From assembly GCA_000023185.1 (NCBI GenBank), contig CP001625.1, positions 62,001 to 126,000 of the forward strand: a stretch of 64,000 nt of DNA. Direction: 5' to 3'. The DNA is from Rhizobium leguminosarum bv. trifolii WSM1325. GTDB lineage: Bacteria; Pseudomonadota; Alphaproteobacteria; Rhizobiales; Rhizobiaceae. This document shows positions 8,069 through 17,545 of this stretch, piece by piece; position 1 is the first letter of the stretch; each line of letters begins with the position of its first letter. The notes beneath the pieces are model-generated. The model worked only from the letters and a program-made list of their open reading frames with translations. It had not been told where the DNA came from and did no database searches. The position numbers and the translations under genes were made by a program.

Positions 8069-10516
8069 ATGGTATCCCTTCGCGCTTTCCGGCACACGGC
8101 GCCGTCCTTCGCCGATCTCGTCCCCTACGCAGGGCTTGTCGATAACGGGATCATCCTGCTCAAGGATGGCTCACTGATGGCTGGCTGGTATTTTGCCGGG
8201 CCTGATTCCGAAAGCTCCACCGATTTCGAACGGAACGAGGTGTCGCGCCAGATCAACGCCATATTGTCACGTCTCGGGTCCGGTTGGATGATCCAGGTAG
8301 AGGCGGTGCGGCTCGCAACGGTCGACTACGCCTCGGCTGGGAAATCGCATTTCCCCGATCGGGTGACGCAGGCGATCGACGAGGAACGACGAGCCCACTT
8401 CGAGCGCGAGCAGGGGCATTTCGAAAGCCGTCATGCCATCATCGCCACCTATCGGCCGACCGAGCAGCGTCGATCGAGGCTCAGCAAGTACATCTATTCC
8501 GACGAAGACAGTCGAAAGCAATCCTATGCCGACACCGTGCTCTTCATCTTCCGCAATGCGATCCGGGAAGTCGAACAGTATCTCGCCAATATCATTTCCA
8601 TCAGGCGAATGCTGACCCGGGAGACCGCCGAGCGCGGCGGCGCGTGCGTTGCTCGCTATGACGAACTGCTACAATTCGTCCGCTTTTGCGTGACGGGCGA
8701 GAACCACCCTGTCCGACTTCCCGATATCCCAATGTATATCGACTGGATCGTGACCGCCGAGCTTCAGCACGGTCTTGCTCCCAAGGTGGAGGACCGTTTT
8801 CTCGGCGTGGTGGCAATCGACGGCCTTCCATCCGAAAGCTGGCCGGGCATCCTGAACAGCCTGGATGCGATGCCGCTTGGCTATCGATGGTCGTCGCGCT
8901 TCATTTTCCTCGACGCCGAGGAGGCGAGGGTACGCCTTGAGCGGACCCGCAAGAAGTGGCTGCAGAAGGTTCGACCTTTCTTCGACCAACTTTTCCAGAC
9001 GCAAAGCCGTTCGGTCGACCAGGACGCAATATCGATGGTCGCCGAGACCGAGGATGCAATCGCACAAGCATCGTCACAGCTCGTCGCTTATGGATATTAC
9101 ACGCCGGTCGTCGTGCTGTTCGACAACGATGCGGAACGACTTAACGAAAAGACGGAAGCGATCCGGCGTCTCATCCAGGCCGAGGGCTTTGGCGCACGAA
9201 TCGAGACGCTGAATGCGACCGACGCCTATTTGGGGAGCCTGCCTGGAAACTGGTATTGCAACATTCGCGAGCCGCTGATCAACACGCGCAATCTCTCCGA
9301 TCTCATCCCGCTCAACTCCGTCTGGTCCGGAAATCCGCAGGCACCTTGCCCGTTTTACCCACCCGATTCACCACCGCTGATGCAGGTCGCGACCGGCTCG
9401 ACGCCCTTTCGGCTCAACCTTCATGTCGATGACGTCGGCCATACCCTGGTGTTCGGTCCCACCGGCTCAGGAAAGTCGACGCTCCTTGCGCTGATCGCTG
9501 CACAGTTCCGCCGCTACGAGAACGCCCAGATCTTCGCCTTCGACAAAGGCCGTTCGATGCTGCCGCTGACACTTGCTTGCGGCGGCGATCACTACGAGAT
9601 CGGCGGCGACGAAGACACCGGGCTCTCCTTTTGCCCGCTGTCCGAACTGTCGTCGGACGGCGATCGTGCCTGGGCGTCCGAGTGGATCGAAAGCTTGGTG
9701 GCGATGCAGGGCATCTCGATCACGCCCGATCACCGCAACGCCATCTCCCGCCAGATCGGCCTGATGGACGGGGCTCCGGGTCGGTCGATCTCGGATTTCG
9801 TCAGTGGCGTTCAGATGCGCGAGATCAAGGATGCTCTCCATCACTACACCGTCGACGGCCCGATGGGCCAGTTGCTCGATGCCGAGACCGACGGCCTCGC
9901 ACTGGGGCTATTTCAGACGTTTGAAATCGAGCAGGTCATGAACATGGGCGAGCGCAATCTCGTGCCGGTGCTCACCTATCTCTTCCGCCGCATCGAAAAA
10001 CGCCTAACCGGCGCGCCAAGCCTCATCGTCCTCGACGAGGCCTGGCTGATGCTCGGTCATCCCGTGTTCCGCGACAAAATCCGGGAATGGCTCAAGGTGA
10101 TGCGCAAAGCCAATTGCGCGGTGTTGCTTGCCACCCAGTCGATCTCGGATGCCGAACGCTCTGGCATCATCGACGTCCTGAAAGAGAGCTGCCCAACGAA
10201 AATCTGCCTGCCGAATGGGGCAGCCCGCGAGACCGGGACCCGCGATTTCTATGAGCGGATCGGCTTTAACCGACGGCAGATCGAGATCGTCGCGACCGCC
10301 ATACCGAAACGGGAATATTACGTCGCGTCACCCGAAGGGCGCCGCCTGTTCGACATGGCTCTTGGCCCGCTGACGCTGTCGTTCGTGGGCGCCTCGAGTA
10401 AGGACGACTTGAAGCACATCCGTGCGCTTCATGAAGAACATGGCCCTGAATGGCCGCTGCACTGGCTCCACAAAAGAGGGATCAAGGATGCTGCATCGCT
10501 TCTCAAAGACGCATAG
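8069..10516 (+). CDS. trbE: TrbE, VirB4-type ATPase of the mating-pair apparatus
   Basis: This 815-residue protein, the usual TrbE length, has an N-terminal CagE/TrbE/VirB4 domain and a C-terminal ATPase with Walker A GPTGSGKSTLLALIA (about 465-479) and Walker B SLIVLDEAWLML (about 651-662). VirB4 ATPases act at the inner-membrane base of the type IV secretion channel in pilus biogenesis and substrate delivery. It lies in the invariant order trbD-trbE-trbJ, and its end overlaps the trbJ start by 29 bases. Confidence 0.95.
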   Translation: MVSLRAFRHTAPSFADLVPYAGLVDNGIILLKDGSLMAGWYFAGPDSESSTDFERNEVSRQINAILSRLGSGWMIQVEAVRLATVDYASAGKSHFPDRVTQAIDEERRAHFEREQGHFESRHAIIATYRPTEQRRSRLSKYIYSDEDSRKQSYADTVLFIFRNAIREVEQYLANIISIRRMLTRETAERGGACVARYDELLQFVRFCVTGENHPVRLPDIPMYIDWIVTAELQHGLAPKVEDRFLGVVAIDGLPSESWPGILNSLDAMPLGYRWSSRFIFLDAEEARVRLERTRKKWLQKVRPFFDQLFQTQSRSVDQDAISMVAETEDAIAQASSQLVAYGYYTPVVVLFDNDAERLNEKTEAIRRLIQAEGFGARIETLNATDAYLGSLPGNWYCNIREPLINTRNLSDLIPLNSVWSGNPQAPCPFYPPDSPPLMQVATGSTPFRLNLHVDDVGHTLVFGPTGSGKSTLLALIAAQFRRYENAQIFAFDKGRSMLPLTLACGGDHYEIGGDEDTGLSFCPLSELSSDGDRAWASEWIESLVAMQGISITPDHRNAISRQIGLMDGAPGRSISDFVSGVQMREIKDALHHYTVDGPMGQLLDAETDGLALGLFQTFEIEQVMNMGERNLVPVLTYLFRRIEKRLTGAPSLIVLDEAWLMLGHPVFRDKIREWLKVMRKANCAVLLATQSISDAERSGIIDVLKESCPTKICLPNGAARETGTRDFYERIGFNRRQIEIVATAIPKREYYVASPEGRRLFDMALGPLTLSFVGASSKDDLKHIRALHEEHGPEWPLHWLHKRGIKDAASLLKDA

Positions 10517-11288
10517 GCTTCTGATGGTCGCAGCCCTGTCAAGCGCGCTCGTTCTGCCTGATCCTGCAAACGCCGGCAGCGCGACGGGCGCTGCAACGGA
10601 ATGGACACAACTTGCCAACAATGCCGAGCTGATCAAGTTGCTCGAAAGCTCCAGCGTCCAGGTCGAAAACCAGCTTACCCAGATCAGCCAGCTCGCCGAG
10701 CAGATCCAGAACCAGCTGAAAATCTACCAAAACATGCTGCAGAATACAGCGCAGCTGCCCAACCACATCTGGGGCGAAGTCGAGAGCGACCTCAAGCGCC
10801 TGCAGAGTGTCGTCTCGCAAGGGCAGGGGATCGCGTTTTCCATGGGCAACGCCGACGATATCCTCAAACAGCGCTTCCCGAGCTATGCGGATCTCAAGAC
10901 CAGTCTGTCGGACGGGACGAGCTTCTCCTCGACCTATCAGTCTTGGTCCGACACCAACCGTGACACGATCGCGGGCAGTTTGAACGCCGCAAGCCTGACG
11001 GCGGACCAGTTCGAGACCGAAGAATCCACCATGGCCTCACTCCGCTCGATGTCCCAAAGCGCGGATGGGCAGATGAAGGCCCTGCAGGTCGGCCACCAGA
11101 TCGCGGCGCAGCAGGTCGCCCAGATGCAGAAGCTGCGCGGTCTACTTTCCCAGCAAATGACGATGATGGGCACCTGGCTGCAGGCAAACCAGACCGACAA
11201 GGACCTGGCGCAGAAGAGAAGAGAGAAGTTTTTCGAACCCGCGGGAAGAGGAATCCCAGATGGACAAATGATGGAGCCGCGCTGGTGA
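10488..11288 (+). CDS. trbJ: TrbJ, VirB5-like periplasmic mating protein
   Basis: This 266-residue protein has a signal peptide (HRFSKTHRLLMVAALSSALVLPDPANA) followed by glutamine-rich coiled-coil stretches (ENQLTQISQLAEQIQNQLKIYQ near residue 60, and the region near 200-225). TrbJ belongs to the VirB5 group of minor pilus or adhesin components. The ATG at 10488 was chosen because it gives a normal signal peptide and follows AAGAGGGATCAAGG; upstream in-frame ATGs lie deep within trbE. The stop overlaps the putative GTG start of trbK. Confidence 0.9.
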   Translation: MLHRFSKTHRLLMVAALSSALVLPDPANAGSATGAATEWTQLANNAELIKLLESSSVQVENQLTQISQLAEQIQNQLKIYQNMLQNTAQLPNHIWGEVESDLKRLQSVVSQGQGIAFSMGNADDILKQRFPSYADLKTSLSDGTSFSSTYQSWSDTNRDTIAGSLNAASLTADQFETEESTMASLRSMSQSADGQMKALQVGHQIAAQQVAQMQKLRGLLSQQMTMMGTWLQANQTDKDLAQKRREKFFEPAGRGIPDGQMMEPRW

Positions 11289-11481
11289 GCCCTGTCGCGA
11301 TCATTGCCTTCCGCGTGGGTACGGTTGGAGTGGCCACCGCAGCGGTCCTCATCATGGTGGACACGCATTCCCATCCTGCCTCGACGACCGCGACAGCCGC
11401 CGAACAACGCCTGAGGATTTCTTTAAGCCGTTGACGAAACGGCATCTGAGGCAAGGACAGGAGATGCGGACAAGGTGGTAA
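11285..11481 (+). pseudogene. trbK: trbK-like entry-exclusion gene, apparently frameshifted
   Basis: The interval is where trbK belongs. A GTG at 11285, overlapping the trbJ stop, opens a frame with a hydrophobic N-terminal segment (VAIIAFRVGTVGVATAAVLIM) that stops at 11432-11434 after 49 residues. A second frame (shifted by -1) from about 11404 continues as ...EDFFKPLTKRHLRQG...RTRW and ends at 11479-11481, overlapping the trbL start. The FF...RxLRQGQEMRxRW-type tail is how TrbK proteins of Ti-like plasmids end. Taken together they suggest one ancestral protein of about 65 residues broken by an indel between roughly 11380 and 11415. A sequencing error or programmed shift would look the same. 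Confidence 0.6.
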
Positions 11482-12656
11482 ACTCAGGACGAACACTCGG
11501 ATTGATCATGCTTGCGATCGGCCTTGCGATCGTGGCGGTAGGGCCAGCCTTCGCCCAGCAAGGATCGGCGCTCTCGACGTTGGAAAACCAGGTGGTCAGT
11601 GCCGCGAAGGATTGGGAGTCGACGGTGTCACGGGCAGCTCGGTCGCTCTTTTGGATCCTGGCTGGGATAGAAATTGGAATAGCAGCCGTATGGCTGGCGC
11701 TGCAAGCTGCGTCACTGGATAGTTGGTTCGCGGAACTCGTTCGCCGGATCATGTTCGTCGGTCTCTTTGCCTTTATCCTGGATCGGGGACCAGCCCTCGC
11801 CAAGGCGGTGGTGGACAGCCTATATCAGTTGGGCGCGGAAGGTGGCTCCGCTTCTCCGGCCGCGATCTTCGACGCTGGCATAGAGGTCGCGGACAAAATG
11901 TCCGAACAGGTCCAGTTCGGCCTCTTTGAGGACAACTCTCTGGCTATTGCCGCCGTCTTCGCCATGGTTGTTGTCGTCATCGCGTTCTCGCTCGTCGCCG
12001 CGGTGTTCGTCGCTGTCATCGTCGAAATGTATGTAGGCTTGTTGGCCGGCATGATCATGCTTGGATTAGGTGGTTCATCCTTCACCAAGGACTTCGCGGT
12101 CAAATATCTCGTCTATGCGTTTTCAGTCGGTATGAAGCTGATGGCACTGGTAATGATTGCGCGCATCGGCTCGGAGGTTCTCATCGGCTTGGCCGAGGTG
12201 TCGGTCGCGGCTGAACAGCAACTCATCACCAGCCTGGCGATCGCTGGCCTATCAGTTGTCGTCTTCATGATATCAATCTACGTCCCAAACATTCTGCAGG
12301 GTGTCGTCCAAGGCGTCTCCGTCAGCGGCGGCATGGAGGTGATCCGCCATGGCGGGCAGGCGGGATCATTCGCACTGGGCGCAGGGATTCTAGCTGGCGG
12401 TGGCGCCAGCGCGGGCTTTGCCGCCGCGCGTGCTGCGCGTGCCGAGGGTGCGTCCATAGCGGGCGCTGCCTTGCGCGGCGTGGGTGCGGGATTGAGCGCG
12501 ACGGGCGAAGCGGTCGGATCCGCGGCCAAGGAAAAGGCGATCGGCTCACCCGGCGCCCATGCCAGCTCTCTTCTTGGCCTCGCCAATGCGAAACTCGATC
12601 AGGCGCAGGCACGCGGCGGTTTACGCCCGTCGCCGCTCCGCGACGACAAAAAATAA
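11475..12656 (+). CDS. trbL: TrbL, VirB6-like polytopic inner-membrane protein
   Basis: This 393-residue protein has an N-terminal hydrophobic leader ([20 protein letters not shown]), five or six membrane segments between about residues 55 and 275, and a low-complexity Ala/Gly-rich soluble tail (about 290-370), the known TrbL/VirB6 layout. It forms part of the inner-membrane channel for DNA transfer. GTG at 11475 overlaps the end of the reconstructed trbK frame. The 19-bp gap to trbF keeps it in the operon. Confidence 0.92.
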   Translation: MVNSGRTLGLIMLAIGLAIVAVGPAFAQQGSALSTLENQVVSAAKDWESTVSRAARSLFWILAGIEIGIAAVWLALQAASLDSWFAELVRRIMFVGLFAFILDRGPALAKAVVDSLYQLGAEGGSASPAAIFDAGIEVADKMSEQVQFGLFEDNSLAIAAVFAMVVVVIAFSLVAAVFVAVIVEMYVGLLAGMIMLGLGGSSFTKDFAVKYLVYAFSVGMKLMALVMIARIGSEVLIGLAEVSVAAEQQLITSLAIAGLSVVVFMISIYVPNILQGVVQGVSVSGGMEVIRHGGQAGSFALGAGILAGGGASAGFAAARAARAEGASIAGAALRGVGAGLSATGEAVGSAAKEKAIGSPGAHASSLLGLANAKLDQAQARGGLRPSPLRDDKK

Positions 12657-12675
12657 TCACCGCAAGGATCGGTCG

Positions 12676-13338
12676 ATGGCAATGCAACGCGCCCCTGAGA
12701 ACCCATATCTCGCCGCCAGGCAGGAATGGAACGAACGATATGGTTCCTATGTCAGGGCGGCGGCGGCCTGGCGCGTTGTCGGCATGATCGCACTGGCAAT
12801 GGCCGTGATCGGCTTCGTCTATGCGCTCTATTTGAGCACGCAGGTCAAACTCGTCCCCTATATCGTCGAGGTCGACAAGCTTGGGACCTCGGTCAGCGCG
12901 GGTTTTCCTCAGCAGATCGAATATGCCGACCCGCGGGTGGTTCGCGCCACGCTCGGTGGCTTCGTCACGAGCTTCCGGTCGGTGACGCCAGACGCCGTCG
13001 TTCAAAAGCAATACATCGATCGGACGTATGCGCTGCTTCGGACATCCGATCCGTCGACCGAGAAAATCAACGCCTGGTTCCGCGGCAATTCGCCGTTCGA
13101 GAAAGCCAAGAACGCGACAGTTGCGATCGAAGTCAGCAACATCGTCGCCCTCTCCAACCAGTCCTACCAGATCGACTGGACGGAGTTCGAGCGCGATCGG
13201 AAGGGAAAGGAAACCGGAACACGCCGATACCGCGGGATTGCGACCGTTACGCTGACGGCACCACAGGACGAGGGCGTGATCAGGCTTAATCCGATCGGTC
13301 TTTATCTGAAAGACTTCGAGTGGACCGCGCAGCTTTGA
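12676..13338 (+). CDS. trbF: TrbF, VirB8-like channel protein
   Basis: This 220-residue protein has a short cytoplasmic N-terminus ([20 protein letters not shown], a TrbF signature), a single membrane segment ([19 protein letters not shown], about 36-54) and a periplasmic VirB8 domain with the [12 protein letters not shown] strand. VirB8/TrbF links inner-membrane and outer-membrane parts of the transfer channel. The start at 12676 follows AAGGATCGG; the longer upstream frame overlaps trbL and lacks family similarity. Confidence 0.93.
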   Translation: MAMQRAPENPYLAARQEWNERYGSYVRAAAAWRVVGMIALAMAVIGFVYALYLSTQVKLVPYIVEVDKLGTSVSAGFPQQIEYADPRVVRATLGGFVTSFRSVTPDAVVQKQYIDRTYALLRTSDPSTEKINAWFRGNSPFEKAKNATVAIEVSNIVALSNQSYQIDWTEFERDRKGKETGTRRYRGIATVTLTAPQDEGVIRLNPIGLYLKDFEWTAQL

Positions 13339-13354
13339 GGACAGGGATACGTCG

Positions 13355-14176
13355 ATGAGAAGAGCAACATATCTCGCGGCCCTTGGCTGCGCCTGGGTCG
13401 TCGTCTTTGCGACAAACGAAGCCAAGGCGCAGAGCATGACCGCAAACGAAGCAAAGGGCGCGAACCTCTCAGGAAAGTGGCGCGGGGGCACGGGGCTCGT
13501 CACCAAGGGGGCGGATGGAAAGGTCATCTTCCTGTTTGGAGAAACTCAGCCGTCGGTGGTGTGTTCGCCGCTGCAGGTCTGCGACATCGAGCTTCAGGGC
13601 GGCGAGGTCGTTCGCGATGTGCTTGTCGGCGACACCGTTCGATGGAAGGTCGAACCGGCAACGTCCGGCGCCGCGGGCGGCCAGGCGATCCACCTCATCG
13701 TCAAACCGTCGGAACCAGGCCTCGTCACCTCCATGGTGGTGACGACCTCGCGCCGGACCTATCATATCCAGCTCAAATCACACACGAGCCAGTACATGGC
13801 GCGCGTCGGCTTCGACTATCCGGAGGATGTGTCGAGCAAGCTTGCCGATGTCAACGCCCGTCTCGAAGCTGGAAGGACGCCGGGAGCAGGCGTCCCGTCG
13901 GAGCAATTGACCTTCGCCTATTCGGTTAGCGGCAAAGCCTCGTGGAAGCCCATGCGCGTCTATTCGGACGGCCTGAAGACCTACATCCAGTTTCCCCGCT
14001 CGATCGCCGGTCAGGACGCGCCGGTGCTTTTTGTCGTCTCAGGCGGCCAAAATCGGGTCGTCAACTACCGTATGAAGAACGACATGATGGTAGTGGACTA
14101 TAATATCGACCGCGCGGTTCTCATCTCCGGTGTTGGAAAGCACAAACAGAAGATCACCATTCGCAGGGGAGGGTGA
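13355..14176 (+). CDS. trbG: TrbG, VirB9-like outer-membrane-complex protein
   Basis: This 273-residue protein has a signal peptide (cleavage after ...NEAKAQS near residue 26), a VirB9 N-terminal beta domain ([19 protein letters not shown] near 50) and a C-terminal domain ending with the family motif [25 protein letters not shown]. TrbG pairs with the lipoprotein TrbH and with TrbI to make the outer-membrane core of the conjugation channel. The stop lies 2 bp before the trbH start. Confidence 0.93.
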   Translation: MRRATYLAALGCAWVVVFATNEAKAQSMTANEAKGANLSGKWRGGTGLVTKGADGKVIFLFGETQPSVVCSPLQVCDIELQGGEVVRDVLVGDTVRWKVEPATSGAAGGQAIHLIVKPSEPGLVTSMVVTTSRRTYHIQLKSHTSQYMARVGFDYPEDVSSKLADVNARLEAGRTPGAGVPSEQLTFAYSVSGKASWKPMRVYSDGLKTYIQFPRSIAGQDAPVLFVVSGGQNRVVNYRMKNDMMVVDYNIDRAVLISGVGKHKQKITIRRGG

Positions 14177-14178
14177 CC

Positions 14179-14607
14179 ATGCGAAGCCTCCTACTATCCG
14201 TCATCGGGTGCCTGCTTGCAGGCTGCACGACCGCCACCGACGGCCCTACCGCTAGCTCAGTCTCGCGCGACCTCTCCGACCCTGCCGCCAGTGCGATCGC
14301 AGGCGACATGGTCGGTCGGCTTGCGGAACAGGTGGGCCCGGGGATCAACAAGGTCAAATTTAACGAGGACGCCACGCCCTTCGGGCAGGCCATGGAAGCC
14401 GCCCTGAAGGCATGGGGCTACGAGGTCGTGACGGAGCAGAAGCTCGACGAGACGAAACGCATGGTCGCCCTAACCTATGGCGTCGACGACCTTGAGGGGC
14501 AGGCGCTTGTTTCGATATCGGCAGGTTCGATTGAACTCGCGCGGGCTTACGCCACTAGCGCGACCGGCGCATCGCCGGCCAGCCCCGTCTCTGTCAGGCG
14601 CAATTAG
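14179..14607 (+). CDS. trbH: TrbH, VirB7-like lipoprotein
   Basis: This is a 142-residue protein with a lipoprotein signal peptide; the lipobox LLAGC ends at Cys16. The rest is soluble and periplasmic. Position between trbG and trbI plus lipobox identify TrbH, the partner that stabilises TrbG at the outer membrane. ATG 14179 was chosen over GTG 14173 because GGGAGGG precedes it with good spacing and the signal peptide begins with MR. Confidence 0.88.
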   Translation: MRSLLLSVIGCLLAGCTTATDGPTASSVSRDLSDPAASAIAGDMVGRLAEQVGPGINKVKFNEDATPFGQAMEAALKAWGYEVVTEQKLDETKRMVALTYGVDDLEGQALVSISAGSIELARAYATSATGASPASPVSVRRN

Positions 14608-14621
14608 GGGAGGAGAGGGGG

Positions 14622-15902
14622 GTGGTCCAATCGCTTCAGCTTGGCGGCGCTTCAAACAAGGACAGCAGCAACAAGCGGCTGAACCGCATCCCGATCATCA
14701 TCGCCATCGCCCTGATCGTGCTCTTTCTCGGCGTGATCAGCTACGGTCTTTCGTCCCGCGGGTTTTATTTTCAAGGGGCGGATGGCATTGGTCAGGCCTC
14801 GAATGCGTCGGCCTCCACTTATGCCGATCAGCTGAAGCGAGGCGTCAAGGATGCCATCATCGGCGATCCCGAGCAGACACAGATCTATCAGCCGGCACCG
14901 GTCAGCAACAGGCAAGAGGAGAAGTCGCAACACACGGTCGAAACCGAAAAGACCGAAAGGGCGCGCAATAAGCCCGGTCTCGAGCCGGAGGAGGAATGGC
15001 TTGCCCGCCTCGGGCGTGAGCAGCGAGAGCAATTCCTGCGGGAGCGCCATCGCCAGCAAATGGCAAGTCTTCAAGCCAAAGCCGCAGCACTTGATTCACC
15101 ACTTGCCGTCGATGTCAGTCTAAAGGATCTTTCCGCCGCCGATACGACGCAGGCGAATACCCAAAGCGCAAAAACACCTGGCGGGGCCTCAGACCTGTAC
15201 GCCGCGGCGATGCAGGCAGGACTTTCAGGGCAAAACGGCGATCCCAACATGCAGTCAGCGAAAGAATCATTCTTCAACCAAGACATCAAGGATCTCGGCT
15301 ATCTGCCGAACAAGGTGGCGCCTCAGATTTCACGCTACGAGCTGAAACGCGGTTCGGTCATCCCCGCCACGCTGATTACCGGCATAAGCTCCGATCTTCC
15401 GGGGCGGATTACCGCCCAGACAAGCCAGAATGTCTACGACAGCGCCACCGGCCACCAGTTGCTCGTCCCGCAAGGTGCCAAGCTCTTTGGCCGCTACGAT
15501 CACAAGATCTCTTTCGGTCAGTCGCGCGTGCTGGTCGTGTGGACCGATATCATCTTTCCCAACGGCTCGACCCTTCAGCTCGGCGGCATGGCGGGGACCG
15601 ACGCTGAAGGCTACGGCGGCTTTCGAGACCAAGTCGACCGACATTACCTTCAAACGTTCGGTTCGGCGGTTCTCATCGCTCTTATCGGCACAGGGGTCGA
15701 TATGGCCATGCCGGAGAGTTCGACGGAGGATACCGCCTCGGACGCTGCCCGGCGGAATTTCGCGGATGTTTTCGGACGGTTATCCGAACGGAGCGTGGGC
15801 AAAAACCTCGACGTCCAGCCGACACTTCAAATCAGACCCGGCTACAAGTTCAACGTGCTGGTCGACCAGGACGTCGTTTTCCCAGGCCCTTATCGCAACT
15901 GA
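14622..15902 (+). CDS. trbI: TrbI, VirB10-like channel protein
   Basis: This 426-residue protein has a GTG start after a GGGGAGGAGAGG ribosome site, one membrane helix (IPIIIAIALIVLFLGVISYGLSS, about 25-47), a charged, Glu- and Gln-rich periplasmic linker (about 90-200) and a C-terminal VirB10/TrbI domain (KRGSVIPATLITGISSDLPG near 240, and LLVPQGAKLFGRY). VirB10 proteins span both membranes and gate the channel in response to ATP use. It is the last trb gene; 25 bp further on the convergent traR ends. Confidence 0.94.
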   Translation: MVQSLQLGGASNKDSSNKRLNRIPIIIAIALIVLFLGVISYGLSSRGFYFQGADGIGQASNASASTYADQLKRGVKDAIIGDPEQTQIYQPAPVSNRQEEKSQHTVETEKTERARNKPGLEPEEEWLARLGREQREQFLRERHRQQMASLQAKAAALDSPLAVDVSLKDLSAADTTQANTQSAKTPGGASDLYAAAMQAGLSGQNGDPNMQSAKESFFNQDIKDLGYLPNKVAPQISRYELKRGSVIPATLITGISSDLPGRITAQTSQNVYDSATGHQLLVPQGAKLFGRYDHKISFGQSRVLVVWTDIIFPNGSTLQLGGMAGTDAEGYGGFRDQVDRHYLQTFGSAVLIALIGTGVDMAMPESSTEDTASDAARRNFADVFGRLSERSVGKNLDVQPTLQIRPGYKFNVLVDQDVVFPGPYRN

Positions 15903-15927
15903 TCTATACGCGCGCCAGCTAGGCCCG

Positions 15928-16638
15928 TCAGATCAGCCCGAACCGGCTTGCGACCGCCACGGCCTGTTTCTGGGTGTAGACGCCAAGCTTGGCCTTTACC
16001 CGATCGAGGTCCCAGCGCACGGTGTGATAGGTCAGGCCCGTCACATCGGCGATGGAGTGCATCGGAAGGCCTTCGGCCGCCCATCGCAGGCAAAGCGCCT
16101 CGCGATCGGAAAAGATGAAGTCCGGTCTTTGGGTCGGCGTGGTCGTACCCTGGAGCCGGGCATGGATCAGTGCCGCCGCGCCAGCTGCGCCGACCGTGTC
16201 GAGATCGTCCGGTCCCGAGGTCTCCAGGTGCCTGGCTGAGGCCAGCGTCAAGATGGCAAACTGGCCAAACCCCGTCCAGATGGGGATCGACAGACCTGAC
16301 CGAATCCCGAATTCAGCCGCGGTATCGTAGAATTCCTTGATGCCATCGTCCGCGCGCCGGCGTTCGAAATCGGCTGACCACCTGAAAGCCCGCCTCAGTC
16401 GCTTGGCTGCGGTCACCACAGGATCGATGGCCATATAAGAACGGGAGAAATAGAGCGATTGCCATTCCTTTTGGTAGGTTGAAACGGCAAAGCTCTTTGC
16501 GGTATGGAGATTAAGGTAGGCAAACCGCTCAAATCCATGCGCTCGGGCAACGTCGCTCAATGCCGTCTTGAGGGAATGTTCGTTGGCGGCGGCGACCGTC
16601 GCGTCGATCAATCTGTCGAAAAGCGAACTTCCATGCAT
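15928..16638 (-). CDS. traR: TraR, quorum-sensing LuxR-type activator
   Basis: This 236-residue LuxR-family protein matches TraR in length. The N-terminal autoinducer-binding domain keeps Y55, W59, D72 and W87 (TYQKEWQSLYFSRSYMAIDPVV...RWSAD), the residues that contact the lactone in TraR. The C-terminal helix-turn-helix runs from EALCLRWAAEG to ITYHTV-like (GLTYHTVRWDLDRVKAKLGV). It would bind tra boxes at 5627, 5713 and 40733 when loaded with the TraI signal. The start at 16638 was chosen because it begins the family-typical first helix; an in-frame ATG at 16686 is also possible. The location behind trbI resembles pNGR234a-like plasmids rather than Ti plasmids, where traR lies in an opine operon. 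Confidence 0.88.
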   Translation of the reverse strand: MHGSSLFDRLIDATVAAANEHSLKTALSDVARAHGFERFAYLNLHTAKSFAVSTYQKEWQSLYFSRSYMAIDPVVTAAKRLRRAFRWSADFERRRADDGIKEFYDTAAEFGIRSGLSIPIWTGFGQFAILTLASARHLETSGPDDLDTVGAAGAAALIHARLQGTTTPTQRPDFIFSDREALCLRWAAEGLPMHSIADVTGLTYHTVRWDLDRVKAKLGVYTQKQAVAVASRFGLI

Positions 16639-17470
16639 GGGATCACGTGCTCCCTGGAAATCTGACTGGCGGCCCGGGCAAGGCATCGGCGATGGCGTTC
16701 AGCAATGAGTATGTTCCTTGGTGATTTTCAAACTCAAACTGGACGTATTTGCGTGACGTCTGCGCTGATCGGTTTAGATGTGTCACAAATGTCCTGCAAC
16801 CTGTTGGCGCCCCGAGCAACAAAACTTAATAATGTCGCTGTCTCGCCCCAAGCAGGCCGCGACGAGCTTGCGGCGCCCGCGGACAGCACCGTCCTCTGAA
16901 AATTCTCACGTGCCACTTCGAAAACGAGAACGAATGATACAGGGATTTCGATATACCGGCGGCTTGCAACGTTTCATCTCAGTCTTTTCAGCAGTCCGAA
17001 ATCTCTTCGTCCCGCCGCACCAGAAACGCTCAGCCCTCGCCATCCACCTTCATCGGAAGCGGACGCCATTGTGAGGGCAAACGAAAAACCAGGCACCGCA
17101 CACTGAAACGTTCGCGCCACTTCATGCTCGTTCACAGAGCCGGGCTCACGCCCGCCCTTACGTGCCTGGAACGTTTGCAGTTGTAGTAGCACAGGCCCGC
17201 GGGTTGGGGCTTGCTTCGGGGATGGTGTGCTGGGTACTTGATCAGTTCGCCGATGGCGATCATGTGGAATTCGACCACTAGTATGCGGGCTCAGGTCGTT
17301 TGGCAAATCAACCGTGTTGCCGATTGCCAGCAGCTGAAATGCGCCGTCGGCTGGTCCCCCCTATGAGTTTCGCTTGATCCCGTTGCTACGTGAATTCGAT
17401 TTCAAATCAGGTATTTGCTTACCTGGTAATGCGTGCGCAGGCCGGACCTTGCACAGGGGGTTTTCATTTG
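16639..17470. other. Interval of about 0.83 kb with no supported gene
   Basis: All six frames were looked at for a traM-like anti-activator (about 100 residues, helical), which often accompanies traR; none was seen. The short frames present are Arg/Ser/Pro-rich and lack ribosome sites. The last 100 bases become AT-richer ahead of the AbiE-like operon. Confidence 0.5.
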
Positions 17471-17536
17471 TTTGCTGCGCAGTACATATAGACATTTTCG
17501 CGGATATGCGGCATAAGGGTAATATTTGCTGCGCAG
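17471..17536 (+). promoter_or_regulatory. Promoter and two operator-like repeats of the AbiE-like operon
   Basis: The 12-mer TTTGCTGCGCAG, containing the palindrome CTGCGCAG, occurs at 17471-17482 and 17525-17536, 54 bp apart. Between them lies a plausible promoter: TAGACA (17489-17494), 17-bp spacer, CATAAG (17512-17517). AbiEi antitoxins are known to repress their own operon by binding two repeats in the promoter, so autoregulation is likely here. Confidence 0.5.
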
Positions 17537-17545
17537 GGAATATCT

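Noticed and set aside
12322-13527. Open frame of 401 codons on the minus strand
   Set aside because: Complement of trbL/trbF/trbG, which carry family motifs and ribosome sites in a conserved operon.
16974-17306. Possible traM on the minus strand
   Set aside because: The 110-residue frame is Arg/Gly/Ser-rich and lacks the helical, acidic character of TraM.
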